NCBI GenBank assembly: GCA_025352485.1
Contig: JANXTJ010000108.1
Coordinates: 1 to 5,741 of the forward strand
Length of the DNA: 5,741 nt
Reading direction: 5' to 3'
DNA from: Salinibacterium sp.
Lineage (GTDB): Bacteria > Actinomycetota > Actinomycetes > Actinomycetales > Microbacteriaceae
The notes below the pieces were generated by a model. The model was not told where the DNA came from. It did no database searches and saw nothing but the letters and a program-made list of their open reading frames with translations. A program made the translations under genes and the position numbers. Below are positions 5,387 through 5,741 of this stretch, in pieces (position 1 is the stretch's first letter; each line of letters starts with the position of its first letter).

Positions 5387-5741
5387 CCAACGTGCTCTAC
5401 GACGTGCCGGGCCCGCGCGCCCGGCGACTCTCGCTCATCCTGTCGGTCGTGGCGGGCGTGCTCATTGTCGCCGGTATCACCGCGACCGCAATTGTCCTGT
5501 CCGGCCCGCGCGAAAACTCCGCCGGCGTGCCGCAGCCGGGGCTGTTCGATCCGTCGAGGTGGGACATCCTTGTCGACAGGGCGCTGTGGCGCACGGTCTG
5601 GCGGGGCCTCAGCGCCACTCTTCAGATGGCCGGCGTTGCGGCGATCTTGGCACTCCTGCTCGGCGTATTGCTGTCGATGGCGCGCACCGCGCGCTCGGCC
5701 ACGGTTCGAATACTGGCCGCGGTAATCGTCGAGTTCTTCCG
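5383..5741 (+). CDS. gluD: Second amino-acid ABC transporter permease, N-terminal part (runs off the window end)
   Basis: The frame opens at ATG 5383, inside the ATGA overlap with the gluC stop, and stays open for 119 codons to the window end. It begins MTNVLYDVPGPRARRLS, as in actinobacterial GluD proteins. A first membrane segment follows at about 18-39, then an extracytoplasmic stretch (42-70), then LWRTVWRGLSATLQMAGVAA, which starts the permease domain (BPD_transp_1), and a second membrane segment LALLLGVLLSMA. The last residues, VIVEFF, are the start of the conserved EFFRG/A-P segment. The EAA loop lies beyond the window. GluD would pair with GluC as a heterodimeric channel. Full-length relatives have about 270-310 residues, so more than half is missing only because of the window edge. 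Confidence 0.9.
   Translation, partial: MTNVLYDVPGPRARRLSLILSVVAGVLIVAGITATAIVLSGPRENSAGVPQPGLFDPSRWDILVDRALWRTVWRGLSATLQMAGVAAILALLLGVLLSMARTARSATVRILAAVIVEFF

Overview
The window is a chromosomal stretch of a GC-rich actinobacterium. Codon use strongly favours G/C in third positions, one promoter looks leaderless (TAGGCT six bases before an ATG), and the gene order is actinobacterial. The proteins resemble Microbacteriaceae/Micrococcaceae homologues as I remember them; that family assignment is inference, not a search result. No mobile element, CRISPR array, tRNA or rRNA gene was found.

Layout: (1) 1-101, minus strand, the first 33 codons of a DUF1844-type protein, divergent from the rest. 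(2) 102-381, the divergent promoter region and a long, probably structured 5' leader of infC. (3) 382-1927, the translation operon infC-rpmI-rplT (IF3, L35, L20). infC starts at a rare ATC codon and IF3 carries an Ala/Pro/Lys/Val-rich C-terminal tail of about 146 residues. A perfect 16-bp terminator hairpin closes the operon at 1939-1975. (4) 2102-2902, a SpoU/TrmH-family RNA methyltransferase with an apparently leaderless promoter. (5) 3021-5741, a glutamate-type (family 3) amino-acid ABC importer in the order ATPase (gluA), lipoprotein binding protein (gluB), permease 1 (gluC), permease 2 (gluD, cut off by the window end).

How the genes work together: the first block makes an initiation factor and two large-subunit proteins, probably under leader control. 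The methyltransferase is a plausible rRNA/tRNA modification partner. The last block would import glutamate or a related polar amino acid: GluB captures it outside the membrane, GluC and GluD form the channel, and GluA supplies ATP hydrolysis.

Two observations stand out. First, gluA is broken by a one-base deletion in a G run inside the LSGGQ signature, so the two halves of an otherwise intact ATPase lie in different frames. This could be a sequencing error, a real recent null mutation, or recoding. Second, the infC leader can fold a long hairpin (323-375) that pairs the whole Shine-Dalgarno sequence just before the ATC start, which suggests translational control of IF3. I do not see a clearly new multi-gene system here; most of the window is conserved housekeeping content.
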